From NCBI RefSeq assembly GCF_021729885.1, contig NZ_CP063401.1, positions 2,472,501-2,536,500 of the forward strand: a DNA stretch of 64,000 bases, given 5' to 3'. Of this stretch, positions 8,415 to 17,011 are shown piece by piece; within the stretch, counting starts at the first letter, position 1, and each line of letters opens with the position of its first letter. The notes under the pieces are model-generated. The model ran no database searches and was not told the DNA's origin. It worked only from the letters and a program-made list of their open reading frames with translations. Source of the stretch: Devosia sp. SL43 (GTDB lineage Bacteria > Pseudomonadota > Alphaproteobacteria > Rhizobiales > Devosiaceae). The position numbers and the translations under genes were made by a program.

Positions 8415-8705
8415 TTAGAACACGTTGGGATAGATGTAGTAGGCGATGATGCGCTGGATGAAGAAGATGATGATGAAAAGGATGATCGGGCTGAGATCGA
8501 GCCCCGAGATATTGGGCATGATCTTGCGGATCGGGCGCAGCACCGGCTCGGTGAGCTGGTTGAGGATGCGCCACACCGCCTCGACGAACTGATTGCGCGT
8601 ATTGATCACGTTGAAGGAGATCAGCCAGCTCATGATGATCATGGCGATCACGATCCACCAGTAGAGATCGAGGATCAGAAGAATGATGTCGAGCACGGCG
8701 CGCAT
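8415..8705 (-). CDS. YggT family membrane protein
   Basis: 96 residues with two hydrophobic hairpins (about 3-25 and 65-90) separated by the conserved NTRNQFVEAVWRILNQLTEPVLRPIRKIMP loop, the YggT signature. Members are linked to membrane or division-site functions and osmotic tolerance, but no activity is firmly assigned. ATG 8705 has GGAG 9 bases upstream. Forms a two-gene unit with DUF167. Confidence 0.9.
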   Translation of the reverse strand: MRAVLDIILLILDLYWWIVIAMIIMSWLISFNVINTRNQFVEAVWRILNQLTEPVLRPIRKIMPNISGLDLSPIILFIIIFFIQRIIAYYIYPNVF

Positions 8706-9233
8706 GGGCGTCTCCGGAAAGAGCGTTCGCAGCAAAAGTGGCTGCCGGTTTTGCGTCCGCGAGAGCGGCCGACTTGGGTCCGGATTTATCTAGTGAATCG
8801 CGCGGCTGGCGGCAAGGGTGGGACGGAAAAGCATAGGGCCCCGCTCCGGTCGCACGGAACGAGGCCCCAATGACTGACTATCCGGTACGCAAAACAACAC
8901 TCTCCGGACAGGCCTTCTAGTGCACGAAGCGTGCCAGTTGCAGGAGGTCCGGAAACCGGGAGGCAGAGATTAAAGTGTTGTCAACATTCGCATTTCAGCC
9001 CGCAGGCTGCGATGCAGAATGCGAGGGGATTCGCATTTTGCGAGTGTGTGAACTGTAGTCCCAGTCGACACCCTCCCCCTTGTGGGGAGGGATCAAGGGA
9101 GGGGGTGGGCAACGCGCACAGAGCTCGCGGAGAGATACCCCCACCCTGCTCGATTTACGGACTTAGCAAACGCTTAGTCCTATCTCGCTTCCCTCCCCAC
9201 AAGGGGGAGGGTGGGCCAACTGATGGCGTAGTT
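8706..9233. repeat. Gene-free stretch with CCCTCCCC palindrome
   Basis: 528 bases without a gene. Contents: a hairpin at about 8836-8868 (GGGCCCCGCTCCG pairing with CGG..GAGGCCCC), a small AATGCGA/TCGCATT inverted repeat near 9020-9045, and at 9069-9216 an interrupted palindrome with CCCTCCCCCTTGTGGGGAGGG at both ends. The last is the same family as 3480-3590. The yggT promoter should lie at the left edge. Confidence 0.65.
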
Positions 9234-10187
9234 TCAGGCGGCCAGGCTTTCCTTGGCACTCACACCCAGCATCAAGTTGAGATTTTGCACGGCGGCACCA
9301 GAGGCGCCCTTGCCGAGATTGTCATAGACGGCGACCAGCACCGCCTGCGCGCGCGCATCGTTGGCGAAGACATGCAGCGTCATGGTGTTGGTGTCGTTAT
9401 GCGCCTGCGGATCGAGATCGGGTGTCTTGCCCAGGCTCGGATCATAGGGAGCGACGGCGACGAAGCTGTCGGGGATGGCGGCGAAGTGGTCGGCAATCGC
9501 GGCGTGCAGGTCCTTGCCCGATGGCACCTTGGCCAGGTGCCCAAGCTGCAGCGGCACGAAGGTGGTCATACCCTGGGCGAAATCGCCGACGGTGGGGACG
9601 AAGAGCGGAGCAACCTTGGTGCCGGTATAGGCGGTCATTTCAGGCACATGCTTGTGCTGGAAGGTGAGGCCATAGGGCATGAAGTGGCTGGCGGCGTCGC
9701 CCGCAGCCTCATACTCACCGATCATCGCCTTGCCGCCGCCGGTATAGCCGGAAATGCCGTTATAGCTCAGCGCATAGTCGGCTGGCAGCAAGCCGGCCTC
9801 GATCAATGGGCGCACATTGGCGATCAGCCCCTGCGGCCAGCAGCCGGGATTGGCGACGAAGCGCGCATTGGCGATCACTGCGCTCTGGGCCTTGTCCATC
9901 TCGGCAAAGCCATAGGCCCAGTCGGGGTGGACACGGAAGGCGGTGGAGGCATCGATGACGCGCGTGCTGCCGTTCTCGATCAGCGACACGCTCTCCTTGG
10001 CTGCATCGTCGGGCAGGCAGAGGATGGCGACGTCGGCCTCATTGAGCAGCCGTTTGCGCTCGTCCTGATCCTTGCGCTTGTCGGCGGAGATTGACAGCAC
10101 TTCTAGGTCGCGCCGGCCGGCCAGGCGCTCGCGGATCTGCAGACCCGTGGTTCCGGCTTCCCCGTCGATGAAAATCTTGGCGACCAT
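9234..10187 (-). CDS. argC: N-acetyl-gamma-glutamyl-phosphate reductase, short type
   Basis: 317 residues; NADPH-dependent reduction of N-acetylglutamyl phosphate to the semialdehyde in arginine biosynthesis (cytoplasm). The N-terminal Rossmann segment VAKIFIDGEAGTTGLQI is that of the short (type 2) AGPR class. Catalytic Cys is in NPGCWPQG at about 116. Later come the SYNGISGYTGGGKAMI loop and HKHVPEM with the catalytic His. ATG 10187 was preferred to ATG 10193 because GGAGA then lies at proper spacing. Monocistronic; divergent from deoD with a 135-base gap. Confidence 0.95.
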   Translation of the reverse strand: MVAKIFIDGEAGTTGLQIRERLAGRRDLEVLSISADKRKDQDERKRLLNEADVAILCLPDDAAKESVSLIENGSTRVIDASTAFRVHPDWAYGFAEMDKAQSAVIANARFVANPGCWPQGLIANVRPLIEAGLLPADYALSYNGISGYTGGGKAMIGEYEAAGDAASHFMPYGLTFQHKHVPEMTAYTGTKVAPLFVPTVGDFAQGMTTFVPLQLGHLAKVPSGKDLHAAIADHFAAIPDSFVAVAPYDPSLGKTPDLDPQAHNDTNTMTLHVFANDARAQAVLVAVYDNLGKGASGAAVQNLNLMLGVSAKESLAA

Positions 10188-10322
10188 TGGCATTTCTCCA
10201 GTGCGGCAGCGTAAATGGACCTCTGATATGTCGAGGTCAAGACGCAAGCGGCCTCATGGTTGCAGTGCGTGCCGCGCAATGGCATTGCTTTGACCAACTG
10301 GACAAAATCGAGGGAGATCGAC

Positions 10323-11033
10323 ATGACGCCGCATAATCACGCCAAGCCGGGCGACTATGCCGAGGCTGTGCTGCTGCCGGGCGATCCGCTGCGCGCCAAA
10401 TGGATCGCCGAGACGTTCCTGGAGGACGCAAAGCTGGTCAATTCGGTGCGCAATTGCCTGGGTTATACCGGCACCTGGAAGGGCAAGCGCGTTTCGGTGC
10501 AGGCCACGGGCATGGGGCAGCCATCGCTGTCGATCTACGTGCATGAGCTGATCAATGTTTATGGCCTCAAGACGCTGATCCGCGTCGGCACCTGTGGCGG
10601 GCTCAATGCCAAGGTCAAGGTGCGCGACCTGATCCTGGCGCAGGCGGCCTCGACCGACAGCGCCATCGTGCGCGACCGCTTCGGCGCCTATAATTTTGCG
10701 CCGATCGCCGATTTCGGTTTGCTGAGATCTGCCGCCGAGAAGGCCGAAGCGGCGGGCATGCGTTACCATGCCGGCAATATGCTGAGCTCGGACATTTTCT
10801 ACCATGCCGACGGCATGGCGGGTTACGACAAGCTGCCCGACCATGGCGTCATCGGCGTCGAGATGGAAGCGGCAGCGCTCTATACGCTGGCAGCACGCTT
10901 CGGCGTCAAGGCGCTGACCATCTGCACCATGACCGACTGCCTGATCACCAAGGAAGAGATCGACGCGCAGGAGCGGCAGACCTCGCTCAAGGAGATGGTG
11001 ACGGTGGCACTGGATGTGGCGGTGGAGGCTTAG
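10323..11033 (+). CDS. deoD: Purine nucleoside phosphorylase, DeoD type
   Basis: 236 residues; reversible phosphorolysis of purine (deoxy)nucleosides. Family features: an early His (TPHNHAKPGDYAEAVLLPGDPLRAKWIAETFLED) with the phosphate-binding GDPLRA, RVGTCGGLN, the catalytic-site GVEMEAAALYTLAARFGVKALTICTMTD block, and usual length (about 235). ATG 10323 has GGGAGA 5 bases upstream. Probably purine salvage; no other salvage gene is adjacent. Confidence 0.95.
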   Translation: MTPHNHAKPGDYAEAVLLPGDPLRAKWIAETFLEDAKLVNSVRNCLGYTGTWKGKRVSVQATGMGQPSLSIYVHELINVYGLKTLIRVGTCGGLNAKVKVRDLILAQAASTDSAIVRDRFGAYNFAPIADFGLLRSAAEKAEAAGMRYHAGNMLSSDIFYHADGMAGYDKLPDHGVIGVEMEAAALYTLAARFGVKALTICTMTDCLITKEEIDAQERQTSLKEMVTVALDVAVEA

Positions 11034-11110
11034 GCTCCAGGGCTTGAGGTGTCGGCCCACAACCACCATGTCGGGTTGGGCTGCACTATCGCCGCAACAC
11101 GAGACCACCA

Positions 11111-11734
11111 ATGACCGTTCTCGACAAACTCTCCGGCGCTCTCGATCGGCGTGACGAGGCGCCCAACGTCGCGCTGGCTGAAACCATTGCAGCCAGCGGC
11201 GACCTGGCGGCTATCGCCGAACTGGCCGATGCTGTGCGCTCCGGACCGACCCGCCAGGCCAATGACGCCATCAAGGTGTTGTACGAGATCGGTGCCCGCA
11301 ATCCCGAGCTGATCGCGGCGCAATGCCCGGTCTTCGTCGAGGCCTTGCGCAGCTCCAACAACCGCCAGGTCTGGGGCGCCATGTCGGCGATCGACACCGT
11401 AGCCGAGCGCCGGGCCCATGCTCTGGTCAACGAGTTGCCGGCCATCATTGCCGCGGCCGACAAAGGCTCGGTGATCGCCAAGGACCACTGCAATTCCATC
11501 CTGGTGAAACTGGCGCGTGCCGGCTATGGCGAGCTGGCCGTGCCCATCCTGGTGGAGCGACTGCGGACAGCCGCGCCCAACCAGTTTCCGACTTATGCCG
11601 AAGAAATCGCGCCGGTGCTAACGGCGGAAGCCAAGCCGGGCTTTTTGGCAGTGCTGAAGGATCGACTCGCCGGTCTGCTGCAGGAGAGCAAGCGGCGGCG
11701 GGTGGAACGGGTGATTGCGAAGCTGAATGGGTAG
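11111..11734 (+). CDS. HEAT-like alpha-helical repeat protein, unknown function
   Basis: 207 residues, almost entirely amphipathic helices of about 35-residue periodicity (for example NDAIKVLYEIGARNPELIAAQCPVFVEALRS, then QVWGAMSAIDTVAERRAHALVNELPAIIAAAD). This resembles HEAT/ARM scaffolds. No signal peptide, membrane segment or catalytic motif. Starts 77 bases after deoD on the same strand, so it could be co-transcribed, but a functional link is not evident. Confidence 0.75.
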   Translation: MTVLDKLSGALDRRDEAPNVALAETIAASGDLAAIAELADAVRSGPTRQANDAIKVLYEIGARNPELIAAQCPVFVEALRSSNNRQVWGAMSAIDTVAERRAHALVNELPAIIAAADKGSVIAKDHCNSILVKLARAGYGELAVPILVERLRTAAPNQFPTYAEEIAPVLTAEAKPGFLAVLKDRLAGLLQESKRRRVERVIAKLNG

Positions 11735-11747
11735 TTCGAGAAGCGCA

Positions 11748-11848
11748 GTGTCATCCCGGCGAAGGCCGGGATCCATGTCCGCATCCATCCCCTCCATCGG
11801 CGCTGCGAAAATATCCTGACGTGGATTCCGGCCTTCGCCGGAATGACA
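11748..11848. repeat. CCGGCGAAGGCCGG intergenic palindrome
   Basis: GTCATCCCGGCGAAGGCCGG at the left and its imperfect complement (ATTCCGGCCTTCGCCGGAATGAC) at the right enclose about 45 bases. This is the widespread alphaproteobacterial palindrome type. It follows the HEAT-like gene and may also act as a transcript end. Confidence 0.75.
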
Positions 11849-11968
11849 TCGCGTTTAGTGAACCCGTCGTGCTCGCTCACGCCACCGTCATTAACCCCTG
11901 GCCGATCCCGCCCACATCTTGCCGCCATCGCTGTGTTAACGTGGTCTTAATCCTCGGGGCCCCGACAC

Positions 11969-13321
11969 ATGCAGCTCAAGCCGAACGCCTATCGCCTCAA
12001 CGAAACCGTCAAGGGCGTCGAGACGATGACCCGCTTTGCCCTGGCCGTGCTGGCACTGGCCTCGGGCGTCTATACGTATCTCGGGGTGCGCGGCATTCTC
12101 GATGGCTCGGCGACCTTCGTGTTTTTCGCCGCCATCATCTATTCGGCGGCGGTATCGGTCGCCATCTATGCCTTCTGGAGCTTCATGCTCCGCTTCGTTC
12201 CACTGGTGACCTCAGGCGTGCAGCGCATCGGGCTGTTCATCACCATGGCCATCGGCTGCGCCATGATCATGGCGATGAGTTCCTGGCTCAATGCTGCGGC
12301 TTTGGCCGGTTCGGCGGCCACCGAACAGCATATGGCGGTGACGCTGCAGGGCTATGCCGAAGATCTCGACCTCGCCCATGCCAACGCCCTGGGCGCCCAG
12401 AGCCTGCTGCCCGACGTGCAGCGCGCCGCGGAGCGCTTTACCGGGCTGGCCAATGACGAGCGGGAATCGGGCGCCCTGACCGGCACCACCGGTTCGGGCA
12501 GTGTCGTGCAGTTGCTGACCCAGATGGGCACGCAGATGAACCAGCTAGCCACCACCATTACCGGCAGCCGCGACGAAGTGGCGGGCCTGTTCGAACAGGG
12601 GTCGCAGCGCCTCGCCACCATGCGCGAACTGGTATCGACCCCCGGCGCGGTCGAGCCGCGTGCCGACAGTTTCCAGTCCGAGGCGGTCCAGCTCTCGGCG
12701 GTCATCGCAGCGTTGCAGCAGACGGGCGTCGCCGCGTCGGTGAAGCGGGCCTCGGCCGACCTTTCAGCCGGCTTCATTGCGCCGGTCGCCGATGGCGGTT
12801 CCGCCGACCTGGCGAACCGGCAGGACCAGGTGATGGAGACGGTGCGGGCCTCGGTCGCCGCGCAGTCGGCAGCGCTGAGCGCTGCGGCCGACGAAATCCT
12901 CGCTACGCCGCAAGTCGAGCAGCGCCGCTTTGTCCCCCTGTCCAGCGCCGAAGCCGTATTGCGCTACTGGCAGGATTTCATTCCGAGCTGGGCCGGCGCC
13001 ATTTCCATCGACCTGCTGCCGGTGGTGCTGGTGCTCGTGCTGATGATCGTGAACGACGCCATGCGCAAGGATTCCGAATCCCTGGAAGAGGCCGAGAACA
13101 TCACGGCGGCAGAGATGCTGCGGGCCATGGCGCTGTTCCGCCAGATGGAGGCGGCGGGCATTGATGTGCCCACGGGACAGCCGCGTCCGGTGGCAGAGCC
13201 CCTGCCCGAGGCCGAGCCTGTCGATACGCCAACAGCCGCCGAGTTGCCACCCGACGATGGCACAGTAACCCCGATCAACGCCGCCCAGCGGCAACGTACC
13301 GACGGACCGCGCCCGGCATGA
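11969..13321 (+). CDS. Multi-pass membrane protein with large coiled-coil domain
   Basis: 450 residues; not assigned to a named family. Three hydrophobic segments lie at about 22-45, 50-72 and 80-110. A long helical, Ala/Gln/Glu-rich region (about 110-330) follows, then a fourth hydrophobic segment (ISIDLLPVVLVLVLMIV, about 345-365) and a Pro/Glu-rich cytoplasmic tail (PLPEAEPVDTPTAAELPPDD). The plan (membrane bundle, extracytoplasmic coiled coil, return segment) resembles DUF4407-like or sensor-type proteins. Its stop overlaps the start of a ClpP-like protease gene (ATGA), so the two are probably co-expressed and may work together. Confidence 0.75.
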   Translation: MQLKPNAYRLNETVKGVETMTRFALAVLALASGVYTYLGVRGILDGSATFVFFAAIIYSAAVSVAIYAFWSFMLRFVPLVTSGVQRIGLFITMAIGCAMIMAMSSWLNAAALAGSAATEQHMAVTLQGYAEDLDLAHANALGAQSLLPDVQRAAERFTGLANDERESGALTGTTGSGSVVQLLTQMGTQMNQLATTITGSRDEVAGLFEQGSQRLATMRELVSTPGAVEPRADSFQSEAVQLSAVIAALQQTGVAASVKRASADLSAGFIAPVADGGSADLANRQDQVMETVRASVAAQSAALSAAADEILATPQVEQRRFVPLSSAEAVLRYWQDFIPSWAGAISIDLLPVVLVLVLMIVNDAMRKDSESLEEAENITAAEMLRAMALFRQMEAAGIDVPTGQPRPVAEPLPEAEPVDTPTAAELPPDDGTVTPINAAQRQRTDGPRPA

Positions 13322-14130
13322 AGACGCAGGCTAATGCCCGCGCCACGACGCAGGATGGCCCGTTCTATCGCGGGCTGATCGCGCGCGTTGCCGCGCTCGA
13401 TGACGGCAATATCCTGCGCGTCGCCTTCTTCGGCCTGCTGCTGGGCACGGCATCGGTGCTTTATGTCGACTACCGCGAGCTGACGGCCAATGAGGGGTCG
13501 GCGCTGTCGTCCCCCATGCAGCCCATCCTGCCGCCGGCATCGGATGGTCCATCGCAAGGACCCATGCCAAATGTAACGACCGGTCCGGATGTGCTTGAAC
13601 AGCCTCTCGAAATCACGCTGGGAACCGGTGGACAACTGATGCTGACTGGCACGGTCGACCTCGGTTCGGCCGAGCGGTTTGCCACCGAGATTGCCGCAAG
13701 GGGCGAATACGTTCAGACTGTGGTTCTCGATTCGCCCGGAGGGTCGGTCGTGGATGCGCTCGCCATAGGCAGTCTGATCCATGAAAAGGGCCTTGCCACC
13801 AAGGTCGCCGCGGGGTCCCTTTGTGCCTCGTCCTGCCCTATCATTTTCGCTTCGGGTGCCACGCGCATCGCCAGCAACGAGGCGGCGATCGGGGTGCACC
13901 AGATCTATGCGGCGGCCCTGGCGGGCGATCCGCAAAACGCTTTGCGCGTTGCCGGCGCGGCAATGAGCAACGCGCAAACGACGACGGCCACGATCATCAG
14001 CCACCTGACCGAAACGGGCGTAGACCCGGCTTTGTGGCTGCATGCGCTCGAGACGCCGCCGGACCGGCTCTATTATTTCACACCAGAGGAGATGCAGCGT
14101 CTCAGGCTTGTCACTGAGTTCTCGGATTAA
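13318..14130 (+). CDS. Membrane-anchored ClpP-like serine protease, periplasmic side
   Basis: 270 residues. One hydrophobic anchor near 33-50 (LRVAFFGLLLGTASVLYV) and a Pro-rich linker precede a ClpP/crotonase-fold domain (about 100-250). This carries VVLDSPGGSVVDALAIGSLIHEKGLATKV, then GSLCASSCPIIFASGATR and AAIGVHQIYA. It matches the COG3904-type predicted periplasmic proteins. Ser in the CASSC segment would be the nucleophile and the His in VHQ the base; this is inferred from ClpP alignments made by eye. Start ATG 13318 overlaps the preceding membrane protein's stop. Confidence 0.8.
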   Translation: MKTQANARATTQDGPFYRGLIARVAALDDGNILRVAFFGLLLGTASVLYVDYRELTANEGSALSSPMQPILPPASDGPSQGPMPNVTTGPDVLEQPLEITLGTGGQLMLTGTVDLGSAERFATEIAARGEYVQTVVLDSPGGSVVDALAIGSLIHEKGLATKVAAGSLCASSCPIIFASGATRIASNEAAIGVHQIYAAALAGDPQNALRVAGAAMSNAQTTTATIISHLTETGVDPALWLHALETPPDRLYYFTPEEMQRLRLVTEFSD

Positions 14131-14215
14131 TTGCGCAGGCGATGGAACCGGTGGAGGACCGGCACCGTTCGTGTTGGTTAGAGGGTTAACCAATGCCCCT
14201 TGGAGGAGAGGCCAC

Positions 14216-14506
14216 ATGACACAGATTCACACGCTCACGCGACATCGCGACATCCAGAACTGGGTGACCGACCGGCAGGGCATTCCCGCCATAACGAGGG
14301 TGCGCAATCGCTTCGGCGAGGAACACGCCCAGCTCAAGCTGAGCTTTCAGAAACGCGAAAAGGCCAAGCTAGAGAGCCAGGACGACGGCATGAGCCCTTG
14401 CTCATGGACGGCCTGGCTGGCCGAACTCGATCGCCAGCAACTGGCGCTCAAGGTCGACCTGGGTGCGGACGATTTCGAACTGGTCGAGCGGCGCGAGGCG
14501 AACTAG
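14216..14506 (+). CDS. Small conserved hypothetical protein
   Basis: 96 residues, soluble, no signal. It begins with HTLTRHRDIQNWVTDRQGIPAITRVRN, which resembles a small bacterial family with a D/RH..I..WV..R...PA N-terminus, and ends DRQQLALKVDLGADDFELVER. Function unknown. ATG 14216 has an excellent GGAGGAGAGG ahead. It follows the ClpP-like gene by 85 bases on the same strand. Confidence 0.65.
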   Translation: MTQIHTLTRHRDIQNWVTDRQGIPAITRVRNRFGEEHAQLKLSFQKREKAKLESQDDGMSPCSWTAWLAELDRQQLALKVDLGADDFELVERREAN

Positions 14507-14557
14507 ACGTCGCGACATCTGATCTGAGGCGTCGGCTGGCGGAGCCGGCGCTTCGTC

Positions 14558-15568
14558 TTATCCGCGCGGCGTCACCCCGAACGCCTCGGCAATCAGTGCG
14601 TAGCTCCGCCGCCGCAGCGCGTAGCTGTGGATGGTGGTGGTGATCATCACTTCGTCGGCCGCGCAGCTCTCGGCTTTGGCGGCGATGGTGTCGCGAACCG
14701 TGCTGGGCGAGCCGACAATCCACAGGCTCGACTGGTGGTCGATGACCGCCTGCTGCTGCGGCGTCAGCACGCGGGCATGGGCGTCTTCAGGGCTCATCAG
14801 CTTACGCTGTTCGCCGGTCGTGAACAAAGCCCAGCTCACCGCTTGCGAGCGCGACAGGTACTGCGCTTCTTCGTCCGTGGGCGCACAGATCACCGAAACA
14901 CAGAGCATGGTGCGCGGTTTGGGAAAGGCTGCGTTGCCGGCAAAGGCGTAGCGATAGGCCTCGAAGGCCGGGGCCGGTGGCGTGTGGCTGAAATGGGCGG
15001 CAAAGGCATAGCCGATGCCCAGCTGCCCCGCCGCCGACGCGCTGGCGCCCGACGAGCCCAAGAGCCACATCGGCGGCAGCCGGATACCGCCCGGCGACAC
15101 CGGCACGCGCGAGAAAGGGTGCTCAGGCGGAAAGCTGTCGTCGTCGAAGGCCATTAGCTCGGCCAGATAGGCCGAAAACTCCTCGCCGCCGCCGCTGCGC
15201 AAAGCGCGCATCGCATAGCCATCGCCACCGGGCGCGCGACCAAGCCCCAGATCGATACGGCCCGGATGCAGCGCTTCGAGCGTGCGATAGGCTTCGGCGA
15301 TGCGCAGCGGCGCATGGTTGAGCAGCATCACGCCGCCCGAACCGACACGGATATTCTTGGTATGCGCGGCGGCGCTGCCGATCAGGATTTCCGGCACCGA
15401 GGAGGCGATGGAAGGCATGCCGTGATGCTCGGCGTACCACAGCCTGGTATAGCCGAGCTGGTCGGCAGTCTTGGCCAGGCGAATGGTTTCGGCCATCGCC
15501 TCCGATGTACTGGTGCCCTCGGCAATGGGGGCGAGATCCTGGAGCGACAGGGCAAAGGGTGCGGTCAT
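14558..15568 (-). CDS. LLM-class flavin-dependent oxidoreductase
   Basis: 336 residues, luciferase-like monooxygenase fold (YhbW/MsnO8-type). N-terminus FALSLQDLAPIAEGTSTSEAMAETIRLAKTADQLGYTRLWYAEHHGMPSIASSVPEILIG is diagnostic. RIDLGLGRAPGGD and a C-terminal VGSPSTVRDTIAAKAE segment follow. Substrate unknown; it would use reduced FMN. ATG 15568 gives the canonical N-terminus although its ribosome site (GGAA) is weak. Single-gene unit convergent with the small hypothetical gene. Confidence 0.88.
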   Translation of the reverse strand: MTAPFALSLQDLAPIAEGTSTSEAMAETIRLAKTADQLGYTRLWYAEHHGMPSIASSVPEILIGSAAAHTKNIRVGSGGVMLLNHAPLRIAEAYRTLEALHPGRIDLGLGRAPGGDGYAMRALRSGGGEEFSAYLAELMAFDDDSFPPEHPFSRVPVSPGGIRLPPMWLLGSSGASASAAGQLGIGYAFAAHFSHTPPAPAFEAYRYAFAGNAAFPKPRTMLCVSVICAPTDEEAQYLSRSQAVSWALFTTGEQRKLMSPEDAHARVLTPQQQAVIDHQSSLWIVGSPSTVRDTIAAKAESCAADEVMITTTIHSYALRRRSYALIAEAFGVTPRG

Positions 15569-15754
15569 TAAATGTTCCGGAAGGCTTATATCGGTAAATG
15601 CCGATGATAACGCAGATCGGCAGCGGAGGAAACGGCAATCGCCGTGCCCATGCTGCACCACTCACATCAAACGTTCAGAGTTGACGTGGTACCAGTATTG
15701 ACTTGAAGCATGACTTGGCGGCTTGGTATGGCCGACTTTGAAGGACTATGGCGT

Positions 15755-16351
15755 ATGAATTGCTTGCATGCATCTGTCTTGGCCGTGGCGCTGACCACTG
15801 CTGCAATCGCCCCGAGCGTTGCTCAGGATTTGATGTACTCGCCCAATCCGATTGCCGACGTGGTGAGCGAGCTGCGCATCGGCGGGCATATTCACGACGT
15901 CCACTATGCCATGCTGCCCTTCATGGTGAACGAATGGGAATACGACAATATCGGCGACATCAGCTTCGACGTGCTGTTCCGCACGCCGGACCTCGATGCC
16001 TTCCGCTGGATCGGCTCGCCCCGCCCGGAAATCGGCGCCACGATCAGCCTCAACGGCTATGAGAGCCTGGCCCATCTCGGCCTGACCTGGCAGTTGCCGG
16101 TTTTCGATACGCCGATCTATCTCGAAGGTACGTTCGGTGCAGCCATCCACAATGGCTACCTGACCAATGCACCAGTGGGCTATTCGAGCTTTGGCTGTCG
16201 CGTCAATTTCTACGAGCGTTTCGGCATCGGCGCCCATGTCAGCGATAATGTCACCGCGACGCTGACCTATGAGCACACGTCCAATGCGGGCCTGTGCAGT
16301 GACAATGCCGGCCTCTCCAATGTGGGCCTGCGCGTCGGCTGGAAGTTCTAG
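15755..16351 (+). CDS. PagL-like acyloxyacyl hydrolase / lipid A 3-O-deacylase family protein
   Basis: 198 residues with a signal peptide (about 1-24, ending PSVAQ), then a short beta-barrel predicted for the outer membrane. The C-terminus YEHTSNAGLC...GLSNVGLRVGWKF carries the PagL His-x-Ser-Asn motif and a terminal aromatic residue. The Glu that completes the triad in PagL, about 14 residues after the His, is not obvious here. Activity is therefore uncertain. ATG 15755 was chosen because the signal peptide begins there. A diverged paralogue follows immediately. Confidence 0.75.
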   Translation: MNCLHASVLAVALTTAAIAPSVAQDLMYSPNPIADVVSELRIGGHIHDVHYAMLPFMVNEWEYDNIGDISFDVLFRTPDLDAFRWIGSPRPEIGATISLNGYESLAHLGLTWQLPVFDTPIYLEGTFGAAIHNGYLTNAPVGYSSFGCRVNFYERFGIGAHVSDNVTATLTYEHTSNAGLCSDNAGLSNVGLRVGWKF

Positions 16352-16450
16352 GCGGCCTCGTCGTTAACGCGCGGTTAGTGACAATTTTAAGCAAATCTTG
16401 CCTGTGATGGCCGATGGCTGCGCAATTGCCCTTTGACGAGGGTGATGGCC

Positions 16451-17011
16451 ATGTTCGGGTTTGCAAATAGACTGTTCTGGGCGCTGGCCGCTCTGCTCGC
16501 CCTCTCGGCCCCGACATTTGCCCAGTTCAACTTCCTGCCAGAGGTCCGCGTCGGCATCGGCGCCCGAGGCATTGATGATGGCGCCACCCTGCTCGACCCC
16601 AAGCGTATTGGCGACGCCAATGTCGAACTGCTGTTTACCGCGCCCGATCTCAATGCCTGGACGGTGGTCGGCGAGCTGCGACCGCATCTGGGCGCCACGG
16701 TGAGCTTTCGCGGCAAGGACAGCTACGGCTATGCCGGCCTGAGCTGGACTTTTCAGGCGCCGGTGCTGCCGGTATTTGTCGAGGCGAGCCTGGGCGGCGT
16801 GGCGCGGACATCGATGGTCACCGCGCCCGAGGGCGACCCGTCGCGCAATTTCGGCTGCGGCATCGGCCTGCGCGCCGCCGGCAGCGTCGGCGTGAACCTG
16901 CCAGCCGGAACCTCGCTGATCGCCACGGTGGAGCACTTGCCCGATTTCGGTACCTGCGGCGCGCCACGGGCCAACACCAATCTCGGCGTGAGACTGGGGT
17001 TCCGGTTCTAG
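16451..17011 (+). CDS. Degenerate PagL-like outer-membrane protein
   Basis: 186 residues, signal peptide (about 1-24, ending APTFAQ), then the same barrel plan as the upstream gene (shared DxLFxxPDLxAxxxxGxxRPxxGATxSxxGxxSxxxxGLxW spacing). At the position of His-x-Ser it has VEHLPDFGTC, so the His remains but the Ser is Pro. It is probably not a deacylase and may be structural. ATG 16451 is preferred to ATG 16445 because GAGG then has an 8-base spacing. Its stop overlaps that of the convergent flavoprotein gene (CTAG at 17008-17011). Confidence 0.7.
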   Translation: MFGFANRLFWALAALLALSAPTFAQFNFLPEVRVGIGARGIDDGATLLDPKRIGDANVELLFTAPDLNAWTVVGELRPHLGATVSFRGKDSYGYAGLSWTFQAPVLPVFVEASLGGVARTSMVTAPEGDPSRNFGCGIGLRAAGSVGVNLPAGTSLIATVEHLPDFGTCGAPRANTNLGVRLGFRF

